From: Burkholderia seminalis DSM 23518
GTDB taxonomy: Bacteria > Pseudomonadota > Gammaproteobacteria > Burkholderiales > Burkholderiaceae
Length of the DNA: 64,000 nt
Direction of reading: 5' to 3'
Assembly (NCBI RefSeq): GCF_902832885.1
Contig: NZ_CADFDK010000012.1
Span: 58,588 to 122,587 of the forward strand
In this document: positions 9,181 to 17,801 of the stretch, piece by piece
Layout of the letters: every line of letters begins with the position of its first letter
Numbering within the stretch: the first letter of the stretch is position 1
Program-made: the position numbers and the translations under genes
The notes under the pieces: generated by a model
The model's database searches: none
The model's input: the letters and a program-made list of their open reading frames with translations, nothing else
Told to the model about the DNA's origin: nothing

Positions 9181-10848
9181 ATGGAAATCGTCTTCACAGT
9201 CCTGATTCTGCTGCTGACCGTTGCGCTGTCCGGCGCCGTCACGCGCAACCTGCCTTTGCAACTGCCGCTGCCGCTGATGCAGATCGCGTTCGGCGCGCTG
9301 CTCGCATGGCCGAAGCTGAACCTGCACGTCACGTTCGACCCCGAAATCTTCATGCTGCTGTTCATTCCGCCGCTGCTGTTCGCGGACGGCTGGCGGATTC
9401 CGAAACGCGAGCTGTACCTGCAGCGCCGCGCGATCCTGATGCTCGCGTTCGGGCTCGTGTTCATGACGGTACTCGCAGTGGGCTACTTCGCGCATTGGCT
9501 GATTCCCGAGTTGCCGCTGCCGATCGCGTTCGCGCTCGCGGCCGTGCTGTCGCCGACCGACGCGGTCGCGTTGTCCGGCATCGCCGGCAAGGGCCGGATC
9601 CCGCCGCAACTGATGCACATCCTCGAAGGCGAGGCGCTGATGAACGACGCGTCGGGCCTCGTCGCGCTGAAGTTCGCGATCGCGGCCGCGCTGACCGGCG
9701 TGTTCTCGCTGCGCGCCGCGTCGGTCACGTTCGTGATCGTCGCCGCCGGCGGCCTCGCGACGGGCGCGATCGTGTCATGGGTGTTCAGTGCGCTGTCGAC
9801 GCGTTTCCTGAACGCCGAGCAGGAAGGCGATCCGGCCCCCGGCATCGTGATGACGCTGCTCGTGCCGTTCGCGGCCTACCTGTTCGCCGAGCATCTCGAT
9901 CTGTCGGGCGTGCTCGCGGCCGTGTCGGCGGGGATGATGATGAATTACACGAGCTTCTCGCGCAAAAGCACGGTCGCGTCGCGCGTGCGTGCCGAAAGCA
10001 CGTGGGCGATGATCGAGTTCGTGTTCAACGGCATGGTGTTCATCATGCTCGGGCTGCAGTTGCCGCACATCATCGGCCGCGCGCTCGTCGATGCGCACCA
10101 CACGAGCGACGCGCTGGTCGGCCGGATGATCTTCAACGTGTGCGCGATGATGCTCGCGCTGTATGCGATCCGCTTCCTGTGGGTCTGGCTGCTGCGCTGG
10201 TTCGCGAGCCGCCGCGCCGCGCGCCAGGGCCTCGCGGGCACGATGGCCGGCGTGCGCACGATCGCGGTGATGACGGTCGGCGGCGTGCGCGGCGCGGTCA
10301 CGCTCGCGGGCGTGCTGTCGATCCCGGTCGCGCTGTCCGACGGCGCGCCGCTGCCGGGGCGCGACACCGCGATCTTCGTCGCGTCGGCCGTGATCCTCGG
10401 CTCGCTGATCGTCGCGGTGATCGGCCTGCCGCTGCTGTTGCGCGGCGTGCGCTCGACGCGCAACCCGCTCGGCGACGAGGAGCGCACCGCGCGCGCGGCC
10501 GCCGCGCAGGCCGCGATCCGCGCGATCGATTCGTCGCACGATGCGATCTCGGCCGGTCTCGACGAATCGGGCGCCGCGCGCTGCGCGGACATCTCCGCAC
10601 GCGTGATGGACCAGTACCGCCGCCGGCTCTCCGCGCTGGCCGAGGACGGCCCCACGCCGCGCGCGGAAGCGAAGCAGGCCGAAACGATGGAGCTGCAGAT
10701 GCGGATCGCGGCCGTGCGCGCGGAGCGCTCCGCGCTGTACCGGCTGCGCAGCGACAGCAAGATTTCCGACGAGACGCTGACGAAGCTGATCCGCGAGATC
10801 GACCTGTCGGAAACCGCGCTGTCGACGCGCAAGAAAGGCATCCTCTGA
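9181..10848 (+). CDS. Na+/H+ antiporter, CPA1 (NhaP/YjcE) type
   Basis: The 555-residue inner-membrane protein begins with a hydrophobic segment and continues through about 12 membrane spans to residue ~430, then a charged cytoplasmic tail (~120 residues). Signature motifs of CPA1 exchangers are clear: FIPPLLFADGWR, SPTDAVALSGIAGKG and EGEALMNDASGLV, the latter holding the ion-binding Asp pair. The family exchanges Na+ (or K+) for protons and supports pH and salt tolerance. It stands alone, divergent from the EAL gene, with a 283-base shared upstream region. Confidence 0.93.
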   Translation: MEIVFTVLILLLTVALSGAVTRNLPLQLPLPLMQIAFGALLAWPKLNLHVTFDPEIFMLLFIPPLLFADGWRIPKRELYLQRRAILMLAFGLVFMTVLAVGYFAHWLIPELPLPIAFALAAVLSPTDAVALSGIAGKGRIPPQLMHILEGEALMNDASGLVALKFAIAAALTGVFSLRAASVTFVIVAAGGLATGAIVSWVFSALSTRFLNAEQEGDPAPGIVMTLLVPFAAYLFAEHLDLSGVLAAVSAGMMMNYTSFSRKSTVASRVRAESTWAMIEFVFNGMVFIMLGLQLPHIIGRALVDAHHTSDALVGRMIFNVCAMMLALYAIRFLWVWLLRWFASRRAARQGLAGTMAGVRTIAVMTVGGVRGAVTLAGVLSIPVALSDGAPLPGRDTAIFVASAVILGSLIVAVIGLPLLLRGVRSTRNPLGDEERTARAAAAQAAIRAIDSSHDAISAGLDESGAARCADISARVMDQYRRRLSALAEDGPTPRAEAKQAETMELQMRIAAVRAERSALYRLRSDSKISDETLTKLIREIDLSETALSTRKKGIL

Positions 10849-10894
10849 CTGACGGGCCGGAAACGGCCCGCGCACAACGGCCGGGACGCATGAA

Positions 10895-10924
10895 AAAACG
10901 GCGACGCCCAGGCATCGCCGTTTT
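10895..10924. terminator. Bidirectional terminator between antiporter and oxidoreductase genes
   Basis: A perfect 10-bp stem AAAACGGCGA / TCGCCGTTTT around a 10-base loop, A-rich on the left and T-rich on the right, lies between two convergent genes and can end both transcripts. Confidence 0.88.
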
Positions 10925-10944
10925 CACTTCCCCACACGTTCGCG

Positions 10945-13900
10945 TTACTTCGCGACGACGACCGGAATCCCCTTCAGCATCCCCGCGCCCTTCATCTCGT
11001 CGAGCGCGTGCTGCACGGCCGCGCTCGTCGCCGCATCGATGCCGAGCTGCAGCGCGAGCTCGCGCTCCGCGCGCTTCACGCCGGCCAGGTTGCGCACCTT
11101 CACGTGACCGAAGCCGCGCACGCGGGCGTGCAGGTCGGCCAGTTGCACGACCTGCGCCGCATTGCCGGCCGTCATCGCGGCGAACGCACGCGCGAGCGTC
11201 GTCTCGTAGTCGTCGGCCAGCGCGCGCTCCATCTTGCGCTCGACGGTGCGGCCAAACGGGTCGAGCCAGGTGCCGCGCAGGCTGCGCACGCGCGCCAGCA
11301 TGCCGAACACCGGCCACATCCACTGGCCGAACACGCGCTTCTTCGGCGCGCTGCCGTCGTGGCCGGCCTTCGCGACCGTCGGCGGCGCGAGGTTGAACTT
11401 CACGCGGTACGCCTGCCCCGGCACGCCTTCGAACTGCGCCTCGAGCGCGGTACGGAACGCATCGTCCGTGTACAGCCGCGCGACTTCGTATTCGTCCTTT
11501 ACCGCGAGCAGCCGGTAGAACGTCGTCGCGACCGCGCGCGTCAGCGCGTCGTCGCCCTTCGCGCGGGCGGCGTTCACGAGCGCACGGTAGCGTTCGACGT
11601 AACGCGCGCCGCCGTAGGCGTCGAGACGCGCTTCGCGATCGGCGATCAGCCCGGCGAGCGTCTCGGGCGCCGCATGCACGGCTACCGTGTGACGTGCGTT
11701 CCACAACGCGTCGAGGCCCGCCGCGTCGCCGGCCGCCATCCGGCCGATCGAGAACGCGAGCTTGTTCATCGGCACCGCGACGTTGTTCAGCTCGATCGCG
11801 CGCATCATCGCGGCGAGCGACACCGGCACGAGGCCGAGCTGCCACGCATAACCGAGCATCAGGATGTTCGCGCCGATCGAATCGCCGAGGAACTTCGCGG
11901 CGAGCGCCTGCGCGTCGCAGCTCGACAGGTAGCCGTCGCCGGCCGCGTGATGCATCTTCTCGAGCAGCGCATCCGCATGCAGGTTCGCATCCGGGTTCTG
12001 CACGAACGACGCGTTCGGGATCCGGTGCGTGTTGACGACGATCCGCGTGCGCTCGTGACGCACCGTCTGCAGCGCTTCCGCGCTCGCGCCGACGACCATG
12101 TCGCACGCGAGCAGCACGTCGGCCTGCTGCGTGTCGATGCGCACCTGGTTCAGCCACCGGTCGCTCGATGCGATCCGCACGAACGACAGCACCGAGCCGC
12201 CCTTCTGCGCGAAGCCCATGAAGTCGAGCACCGATGCGCTCTTGCCTTCGAGGTGCGCGGCCATGCTGATCAGCGCGCCGACCGTCACGACGCCCGTGCC
12301 GCCCACGCCCGTCACGAGCATGTCGAACGGCGCCGCGTCGAGATGCGTCGCCGGCACCGGCAGCCCGTCGACGCGCGCGGCGAGCGCCGCTTCGTCGAAC
12401 GCGGCGCCGGCCGCCTTCTTCAGCGCCGCGCCTTCGACCGTCACGAAGCTCGGGCAGAAGCCGTTCACGCACGAATAGTCCTTGTTGCACGACGACTGGT
12501 CGATGCGGCGCTTGCGGCCGAGCGGCGTCTCGAGCGGCTCGACCGACAGGCAGTTCGACTGCACGCCGCAGTCGCCGCAGCCTTCGCACACCGCGTCGTT
12601 GATGAACAGGCGCTTGTCCGGGTCGGGGAATTCGCCTTTCTTGCGGCGGCGGCGCTTCTCGGCCGCGCAGGTCTGGTCGTAGATCAGCACGGTAACGCCC
12701 GGCGTCTCGCGCAGCTCGCGCTGCACCGTGTCGAGCTCGCTGCGGTGATGGAAGGTCGTGCCCGTCGGGAACTGTCCGTGATGGCCGTCGTACTTCTCCG
12801 GCTCGTCGGACACGACGACGAAGCGCGACACGCCTTCGGCCTCGACCTGGCGCGCGATCTGCGGCACCGAGATGCTGCCGTCGACCGGCTGGCCGCCCGT
12901 CATCGCGACCGCGTCGTTGTAGAGGATCTTGTACGTGATGTTCGCCTTCGCGGCGACTGCCTGGCGGATCGCGAGGATGCCCGAGTGGAAGTAGGTGCCG
13001 TCGCCGAGGTTCTGGAACACGTGCTTCGTGTTCGTGAACATCGCGTGCGCGGCCCAGTCGACGCCCTCGCCGCCCATCTGGATCAGCCCCGTCGTGTCGC
13101 GCTCCATCCACGACGCCATGAAGTGGCAGCCGATGCCGGCCTGCGCGATCGAGCCTTCCGGCACCTTCGTCGACGTATTGTGCGGACAGCCCGAGCAGAA
13201 GTACGGCGTGCGCTTCACCGCGTCGGCCTCGTTCGACAGGATCTGCGGCGCGACCAGATCGACGACGCGCTCGCGCCGGTCGAGCGCCGGCTTGTGGCGC
13301 GCGAGCCAGTCGGCGAACACCGGCAGGATGCGCGACGGGCGCAGCTCGCCGAGCTCGGACAGCAGGCAGGCGCCGGCGGCGTCGTGCTTGCCGAGCACGC
13401 GCGGGCGCGCGCCTTCGGCGCGGTTGTACAGGTAGTCCTTGATCTGCTGCTCGATGACCGGGCCTTTCTCCTCGATCACGAGCACTTCGTCGAGCCCGTC
13501 GACGAAGGTCTCGACGCGCGTCATCTCGAGCGGATACGACAGGCCGACCTTGTAGATCCGCACGCCGGCCGCGTCGAGATCGGCGACCGTCAGGTCGAGA
13601 CGGCGCAGCGCTTCCATCAGGTCGAGGTGCGCCTTGCCGCAGGTGACGATGCCGACGTTCGCGTGCGCGCTCGGCGCGATCCACTTGTCGATGCTGTTGG
13701 TGCGCGCGAAATGGCGCACCGCGTCGAGCTTCGCGGCGAGACGCGCCTCGATCGTCAGGCTCGGCAGGTCGGGCCAGCGGTTGTGCAGCCCGCCCGACGG
13801 CGGCGTGAAGCCGGCCGGCGCCGGCCACCGCGTCTGCAGTGCATCGAGGTCGACCGTCGAGCCCGACTCGACCGTTTCCGAGATCGCCTTGAAGCCGACC

Positions 13901-14517
13901 CACGCGCCCGAGTAGCGCGACAGCGCCCAGCCGTACAGGCCGAACTCGAGCATGTCGGCGATATTCGCCGGGTTCACGACCGGCATGTGCCACGCGATCA
14001 TCGCGAAGTCGCTCTGGTGCGGCATCGACGACGACACGCAGCCGTGATCGTCGCCCGCGACGACCAGCACGCCGCCGTGCGGCGACGAACCGTATGCGTT
14101 GCCGTGCTTCAGCGCGTCGCCGGCGCGATCGACGCCCGGGCCCTTGCCGTACCACATCGCATACACGCCCTCGACCGTGCGCTCGGGATCGGCTTCGACG
14201 CGCTGCGTGCCGAGCACGGCCGTGCCGCCGAGTTCCTCGTTGATGGCCGGCAGGAAGCGCACGCTGCTCGCGTCGAGCAGTTTCTTCGCCTTCCACAGCT
14301 GCTGGTCGACCATCCCGAGCGGCGAGCCGCGATAGCCGCTGACGAAGCCGGCCGTGTTGAGGCCCTGTTCGGTATCGACCGTGCGCTGCATCAGCAGCAG
14401 GCGGATCAGCGCCTGCGTGCCGGTCAGGAAGATCCGGCCGCGCGTCGCGGTCAGGTTGTCGGTCAGTCGGTAATCGGACAGGGTAGGCGTGCCGTCGACG
14501 GGCAGGCGGGCAGTCAT
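10945..14517 (-). CDS. Indolepyruvate ferredoxin oxidoreductase family protein (IorA-IorB fusion)
   Basis: This 1190-residue cytoplasmic protein is a single-chain 2-oxoacid:ferredoxin oxidoreductase. The first ~400 residues hold the pyrimidine-binding part (FVSGYRGSPLG, INEELGGTA, GDDHGCVSS). The TPP-binding region follows (YFCSGCPHN, GIGCHFM, then NLGDGTYFHSG with an Asn-Asp about 26 residues on). A ferredoxin-like cysteine cluster reads CEGCGDCGVQSNC, with a second set CNKDYSCVNGFC. The C-terminal half is the gamma (IorB-like) domain, GVGGTGVVTVG. It decarboxylates aryl or branched 2-oxoacids from amino-acid catabolism to acyl-CoA. Monocistronic. Confidence 0.93.
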   Translation of the reverse strand: MTARLPVDGTPTLSDYRLTDNLTATRGRIFLTGTQALIRLLLMQRTVDTEQGLNTAGFVSGYRGSPLGMVDQQLWKAKKLLDASSVRFLPAINEELGGTAVLGTQRVEADPERTVEGVYAMWYGKGPGVDRAGDALKHGNAYGSSPHGGVLVVAGDDHGCVSSSMPHQSDFAMIAWHMPVVNPANIADMLEFGLYGWALSRYSGAWVGFKAISETVESGSTVDLDALQTRWPAPAGFTPPSGGLHNRWPDLPSLTIEARLAAKLDAVRHFARTNSIDKWIAPSAHANVGIVTCGKAHLDLMEALRRLDLTVADLDAAGVRIYKVGLSYPLEMTRVETFVDGLDEVLVIEEKGPVIEQQIKDYLYNRAEGARPRVLGKHDAAGACLLSELGELRPSRILPVFADWLARHKPALDRRERVVDLVAPQILSNEADAVKRTPYFCSGCPHNTSTKVPEGSIAQAGIGCHFMASWMERDTTGLIQMGGEGVDWAAHAMFTNTKHVFQNLGDGTYFHSGILAIRQAVAAKANITYKILYNDAVAMTGGQPVDGSISVPQIARQVEAEGVSRFVVVSDEPEKYDGHHGQFPTGTTFHHRSELDTVQRELRETPGVTVLIYDQTCAAEKRRRRKKGEFPDPDKRLFINDAVCEGCGDCGVQSNCLSVEPLETPLGRKRRIDQSSCNKDYSCVNGFCPSFVTVEGAALKKAAGAAFDEAALAARVDGLPVPATHLDAAPFDMLVTGVGGTGVVTVGALISMAAHLEGKSASVLDFMGFAQKGGSVLSFVRIASSDRWLNQVRIDTQQADVLLACDMVVGASAEALQTVRHERTRIVVNTHRIPNASFVQNPDANLHADALLEKMHHAAGDGYLSSCDAQALAAKFLGDSIGANILMLGYAWQLGLVPVSLAAMMRAIELNNVAVPMNKLAFSIGRMAAGDAAGLDALWNARHTVAVHAAPETLAGLIADREARLDAYGGARYVERYRALVNAARAKGDDALTRAVATTFYRLLAVKDEYEVARLYTDDAFRTALEAQFEGVPGQAYRVKFNLAPPTVAKAGHDGSAPKKRVFGQWMWPVFGMLARVRSLRGTWLDPFGRTVERKMERALADDYETTLARAFAAMTAGNAAQVVQLADLHARVRGFGHVKVRNLAGVKRAERELALQLGIDAATSAAVQHALDEMKGAGMLKGIPVVVAK

Positions 14518-14601
14518 GGGGGAAGTCTCCGGATTGTGCTGTTCTGGGCTGCGCGGCGGGCCATCGGGCGGCGGGTGACCGGCGGCAGCGAATGGCTCTA
14601 T

Positions 14602-14665
14602 TTTTTCTCGCGCAGCCGAGAATGTTTTTTCTCATCTTGCTCGACCGGCGCTTGTGCGAGAAAAA
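14602..14665 (-). promoter_or_regulatory. GAGAAAAA inverted repeat upstream of the oxidoreductase gene
   Basis: TTTTTCTCGC at 14602-14611 and its exact reverse complement GCGAGAAAAA at 14656-14665 flank a third GAGAAAAA-type copy at 14626-14633 (minus strand). The A/T-rich patch stands out from the surrounding GC-rich DNA and lies 85-150 bases before the start at 14517. It is a candidate operator, for example for an Lrp/AsnC-type regulator as is common next to amino-acid catabolic genes, but the regulator is a guess. Confidence 0.4.
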
Positions 14666-14864
14666 CTGCGCAGGTTTTTGCCGTGATTTGAGAGAGTTTT
14701 CACGCGAGCGCCGGGCGAGCGGTTGGCGGGACGCCGGGACGGCCGGCTGGCACGACAAAAGGGGCGGCCCACCAGCCCGCGCGTGCCGCAAGGCGCGCCT
14801 CGCGCCCGTCGACTGGCGCTCGAACCCCGCGCGACAAGGGTTTCGGGGGAATCGGGCAGCCCCC

Positions 14865-16183
14865 CTCACCGTTGCAATGCACAGCGTTCCGATTGGTCCG
14901 GCGCGCCGGATGTCCACAACGTCGGACCCTTCTCGCCGACCGGGTTCGCGCGCTCACCGTTCGATTGCACAGCGTTTCGAGTAGCGTCGGGACCGGGATA
15001 TCCACATCCGGAACCGGCACGCGGTTCGCTCGGGCGCCGACCCTCACCGTTGAAAGTCACAGCGCGGCGAGTGGTTGATGGCGGTGGATATCCCCATCTC
15101 GGCCTGCTCGTTTCGTCGATCCGCTGTCCACCCTCACCGTTCGAATACACAGGGCCGAGAGTGGCTTTGTCCGTCGGATCCTCACGCCGGAATACGCATG
15201 CGCCGCGACCACCGCTTCTCCCTCACCGTCGACATGCACAGGGTTTCGACTGGCCGCGGCGACCGTTTTCCGTGCCTGAACCTGCGTTGCCTTCCGGCCA
15301 TGCACGCCCCTTCACCGTTGGAAACCACAGCGCTTCGAGTGGCTTGTGACGCCGGATATCCACATCGGAGCGCCTCGGCAGATCGATCGCGAAAGCGTGT
15401 TCCAAAGCGCGCCGGCGGGCGGCAAGCCATGCCCGAAGCGGCCTGTCACCCGATCGGACGCCGACCCTCACCGTCGAAAACCACAGTGCCGCGAGTCGTT
15501 CCGATGGCCGGATATCCACACTGAAGCGCGCGCGGCGCGCCTGACCGGGCACGTGCCCCCGGCGGCGACGTCGGCCGGACAGCCGCGTCCGGACTGGCTG
15601 CCGGCCAGCCGGACGCTCATGCTCACCATCGATTCCCACAGCATGTCGAGTCGCTCGGGAGAGCACGGGCATGCGACGAAAATCGCACGTTGGAAGCCAC
15701 GCGCCCGCGCTCACCGTTAGAATGCACGACCCTGCGACCGGGATCCGCACCCGGATGCCGGCATCGCGACGCACACGGGGTTCGGTCACGCCTTCGCGCG
15801 TTCCGTTAGAATGCGCGGCGCCCCGAATCACGGCAGAGGCCGGCAAGCCTTGCCGGAACGGGCGCCTCGCGCGATCGGGCGGCGACACTCACCAGTGGAT
15901 TTCACAGCATTTCGCTTCGTCTCGCGGCGAGTTGTCCACACCCCGCTTCGCCTCTTGAGCGGCATCCGGTGATCCTCACCGGTGAAATCCACAGCGCGCC
16001 GAGTCGTTTCGAGGCGAGGATATCCACAAGCGGTCGCGCGACGAGACCGCCATGCGCGCATCGGCGAACGCCTCGGCGCACCGCAACCGGAAAAGCCGGA
16101 AAGCCTTGTCCGGACGGCCTCAACGGCACCCTCACCATTCAAATGCACAGCGTTTCGAGTCGCTGCGGGGCGAGTTGTCCACA
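14865..16183. repeat. Array of about 13 diverged ~54-bp units with DnaA-box-like ends
   Basis: Units start near 14865, 14953, 15043, 15133, 15222, 15311, 15467, 15622, 15710, 15798, 15888, 15975 and 16131. A typical unit begins CTCACCGTT, then a variable AAT or AAA, then CACAGCG, about five bases later CGAGTNG, and about 15 bases later ends GGATATCCACA or GAGTTGTCCACA. Start-to-start spacing is 87-90 bases, or about 156. Spacing is not a multiple of three and the units carry no shared frame, so it is not a coding repeat. Nine-mers one mismatch from TTATCCACA end units 2, 6, 7, 11, 12 and 13 (for example 14998-15006, 15932-15940, 16175-16183). Units 4, 5, 8, 9 and 10 are degenerate at that end. 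Function unknown. Confidence 0.85.
15416..16113. repeat. Three related palindromes inside the array
   Basis: Short dyads built on GGCAAGCCTTGCC sit in the spacers before units 7, 11 and 13: 15416-15435 (CGGGC arms), 15840-15856 (perfect CCGGCAAG / CTTGCCGG with one centre base) and 16096-16113 (CCGGA / TCCGG arms). They lie 18-32 bases before the next unit. A separate palindrome GGGCACGTGCCC is at 15547-15558. Confidence 0.6.
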
Positions 16184-16231
16184 TCCGTCCGATGATGCAC
16201 CGTCGCCCCGACAGGGGCGCCCGGGCAAACG

Positions 16232-16789
16232 CTACTCCGCAATCGACCGGATGACCTTCGCCGGATTGCCGCCGACCAGCGTATTCGGCGGAACGTCACG
16301 CGTGACGACCGCCGCGGCCGCGACGACCGCGTTCTCGCCGACCGTCACGCCGCCGATGATCGTCGCGCCGGCGCCGATCCACACATTCCGTTCGATCACG
16401 ATCGGCTTCGCAACGACGCAGTCGCGCCGCCGCGAAGGCTCGACCGGATGACCGGACGTGATCAGGCTGACGTTCGGGCCGATCATCACGTCGTCGCCGA
16501 TCTCGAGTCCGCCCAGGTCGTAGAACGTGCAGTTCTGGTTGACGAACACGTTGCGCCCGAGCTTCATGCCGGTGCCGCCCGTCGCGTGAAACGGCGGGAT
16601 CAGCACGAAGCCGTCGTCCACTTGCGTGCCGATCAGTTCGCCGAACACTGCGCGCACTGCCGCCGCATCGTCGAACGTCAGACGGTTGAGCCGCGCCGTG
16701 ATCGCCATCGCGCGTTTGACCTCGGCCACCATCGCCGCCGATTCCGGCGTTCCTCGCGGAATGATCGTGGTGCGATCGTCGTTTGCCAT
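16232..16789 (-). CDS. Sugar O-acetyltransferase (maltose/galactoside acetyltransferase type)
   Basis: The 185-residue product has the short N-terminal helical region (residues ~1-60) and then a left-handed beta helix of hexapeptide repeats: NVFVNQNCTFYDLGGLEIGDDVMIGPNV, split by a loop with the catalytic-type histidine in TSGHPVEPS, then IGAGATIIGGVTVGENAVVAAAAVV and GGNPAKVIR. This is the LacA/Maa/NodL family, which acetylates sugars from acetyl-CoA in the cytoplasm. The acceptor is unknown. The repeat array begins 48 bases beyond its stop. It is divergent from the GST gene. Confidence 0.9.
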   Translation of the reverse strand: MANDDRTTIIPRGTPESAAMVAEVKRAMAITARLNRLTFDDAAAVRAVFGELIGTQVDDGFVLIPPFHATGGTGMKLGRNVFVNQNCTFYDLGGLEIGDDVMIGPNVSLITSGHPVEPSRRRDCVVAKPIVIERNVWIGAGATIIGGVTVGENAVVAAAAVVTRDVPPNTLVGGNPAKVIRSIAE

Positions 16790-16937
16790 GCGTGACTTGT
16801 CCCTGGTGATTTCCGCGTTTCGTGATGCGTCGGCGGTGGTGGTCGAATGCCTGCGAGGCCGTGTGCGAGGATGCAGCGGGACCGGCGGCGACCCCGGGTG
16901 GCAACGCCGTTTCCGTCAGGATCACTCTCGATTTTAC

Positions 16938-16963
16938 TAACTAGTCAATATATAACTAGTTAT
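16938..16963. promoter_or_regulatory. AT-rich dyad operator between acetyltransferase and GST genes
   Basis: TAACTAGT (16938-16945) and ACTAGTTA (16955-16962) form a perfect 8-bp inverted repeat around a 9-base spacer; the right half is itself part of a 12-bp palindrome ATAACTAGTTAT (16952-16963). Such a symmetric TA-rich island in GC-rich DNA resembles MarR- or TetR-type operators. It is 149 bases before the acetyltransferase start and about 200 before the GST start; no regulator gene is adjacent. Confidence 0.6.
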
Positions 16964-17057
16964 TGCAAAACTTCGTTGTGCCGTCAGGCTTTGCCCGATT
17001 TTTCGCCCGATCCGCGCTCGCCATACAACGCCCGAACAGGCTCGCTCGACCGAATGA

Positions 17058-17094
17058 CCCCTGGCCGGGCGCCCCTGGCCGGGCGCCCCTGTCC
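17058..17094. repeat. 14-bp tandem repeat, about 2.5 copies
   Basis: The unit CCCCTGGCCGGGCG is present at 17058-17071 and 17072-17085 with a partial third copy. It lies in the leader region of the GST gene. Confidence 0.7.
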
Positions 17095-17163
17095 GAACCT
17101 CCTGCGCTCGGGTACGCTTGAGCATCGACCGGACCGACACCTGCACCCACACGCGGAGGCGCG

Positions 17164-17778
17164 ATGAAGCTCTACTACTGGCCGAAGACCCGGGCATTCC
17201 GGGCGTTGTGGATGCTCGAGGAAATCGGTGTGGTGTACGAACTCGTGCCGATCGACCTGCGCTCGCACGAACAGGGCAGCGACGCGTTCGTGCAAGTCAA
17301 CCCGATGGCCAAGCTACCCGCGCTCGACGACGGCAGCGCGCCGTTCGCCGAATCGGGCGCCGTGCTGCTCTACCTCGCCGACCGCTGCCCGGGCGCCGGG
17401 CTCGGCATCGCGCCCGACGATCCGCTGCGCGGCCGCTTCCTGCAATGGATGTTCTTCACGCCGACCTGCCTCGAACCGGCGATGGCCGAAAAATTCACCG
17501 GCGCGTCGGGCAATCCGGTCGCGTTCGGCTGGGGCAACATCACGCGCGTCCAGCGCGCGCTCGCGCAAGCGCTCGCCCATCGCCCGTGGCTCGTCGGCGA
17601 GCGCTTCACCGCGGCCGACCTGCTGCTCGCGAGCACGTTGAAGATCGCGTTCGACGCGCACCTGCTGCCGCACGAAGGCGTGCTCGGCGACTACGTCGCG
17701 CGCGCCGAGGATCGCGACGCATTCCGCCGCGCCGTTGCGATCGAACAGCGCGAAGCGGTGCGGTTGCTGCATGCGTGA
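17164..17778 (+). CDS. Glutathione S-transferase family protein
   Basis: The 204-residue cytoplasmic protein has a thioredoxin-like N-terminal half (MKLYYWPKTRAFRALWMLEE, NPMAKLPAL, FAESGAVLLYLAD with the glutathione-binding Glu-Ser) and an all-helical C-terminal half (RPWLVGERFTAADLLLAS). It probably conjugates glutathione to electrophiles or acts in stress defence. GGAGG lies a few bases before the ATG. The gene is convergent with the potassium channel gene. Confidence 0.92.
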   Translation: MKLYYWPKTRAFRALWMLEEIGVVYELVPIDLRSHEQGSDAFVQVNPMAKLPALDDGSAPFAESGAVLLYLADRCPGAGLGIAPDDPLRGRFLQWMFFTPTCLEPAMAEKFTGASGNPVAFGWGNITRVQRALAQALAHRPWLVGERFTAADLLLASTLKIAFDAHLLPHEGVLGDYVARAEDRDAFRRAVAIEQREAVRLLHA

Positions 17779-17783
17779 CGGCT

Positions 17784-17799
17784 GACGGGCCGGCCCGTC
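17784..17799. terminator. Palindrome between convergent GST and channel genes
   Basis: GACGGGCCGGCCCGTC is a perfect 16-bp palindrome in the 23-base gap between two convergent genes. There is no T-run, so termination is only suggested by position. Confidence 0.35.
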
Positions 17800-17801
17800 G
17801 A

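Noticed and set aside
8898-9464. Upstream extension of the EAL gene
   Set aside because: It would overlap the antiporter gene on the other strand; AGGAGG before the ATG at 8897 fixes a shorter start.
10298-14917. 1539-codon open frame in another frame of the oxidoreductase region
   Set aside because: Arg-rich shadow translation; the frame 10945-14517 carries all conserved motifs.
14865-16183. CRISPR array
   Set aside because: Units are ~54 bp and strongly diverged, spacers are partly similar, and no cas genes are near.
14866-16184. Minus-strand open frames across the repeat array encoding recurring Asn-Gly-Glu-Gly phrases
   Set aside because: The phrases come from translating the DNA repeat; the ~89-bp period shifts frame between units, there are no ribosome sites, and no single frame spans the array.
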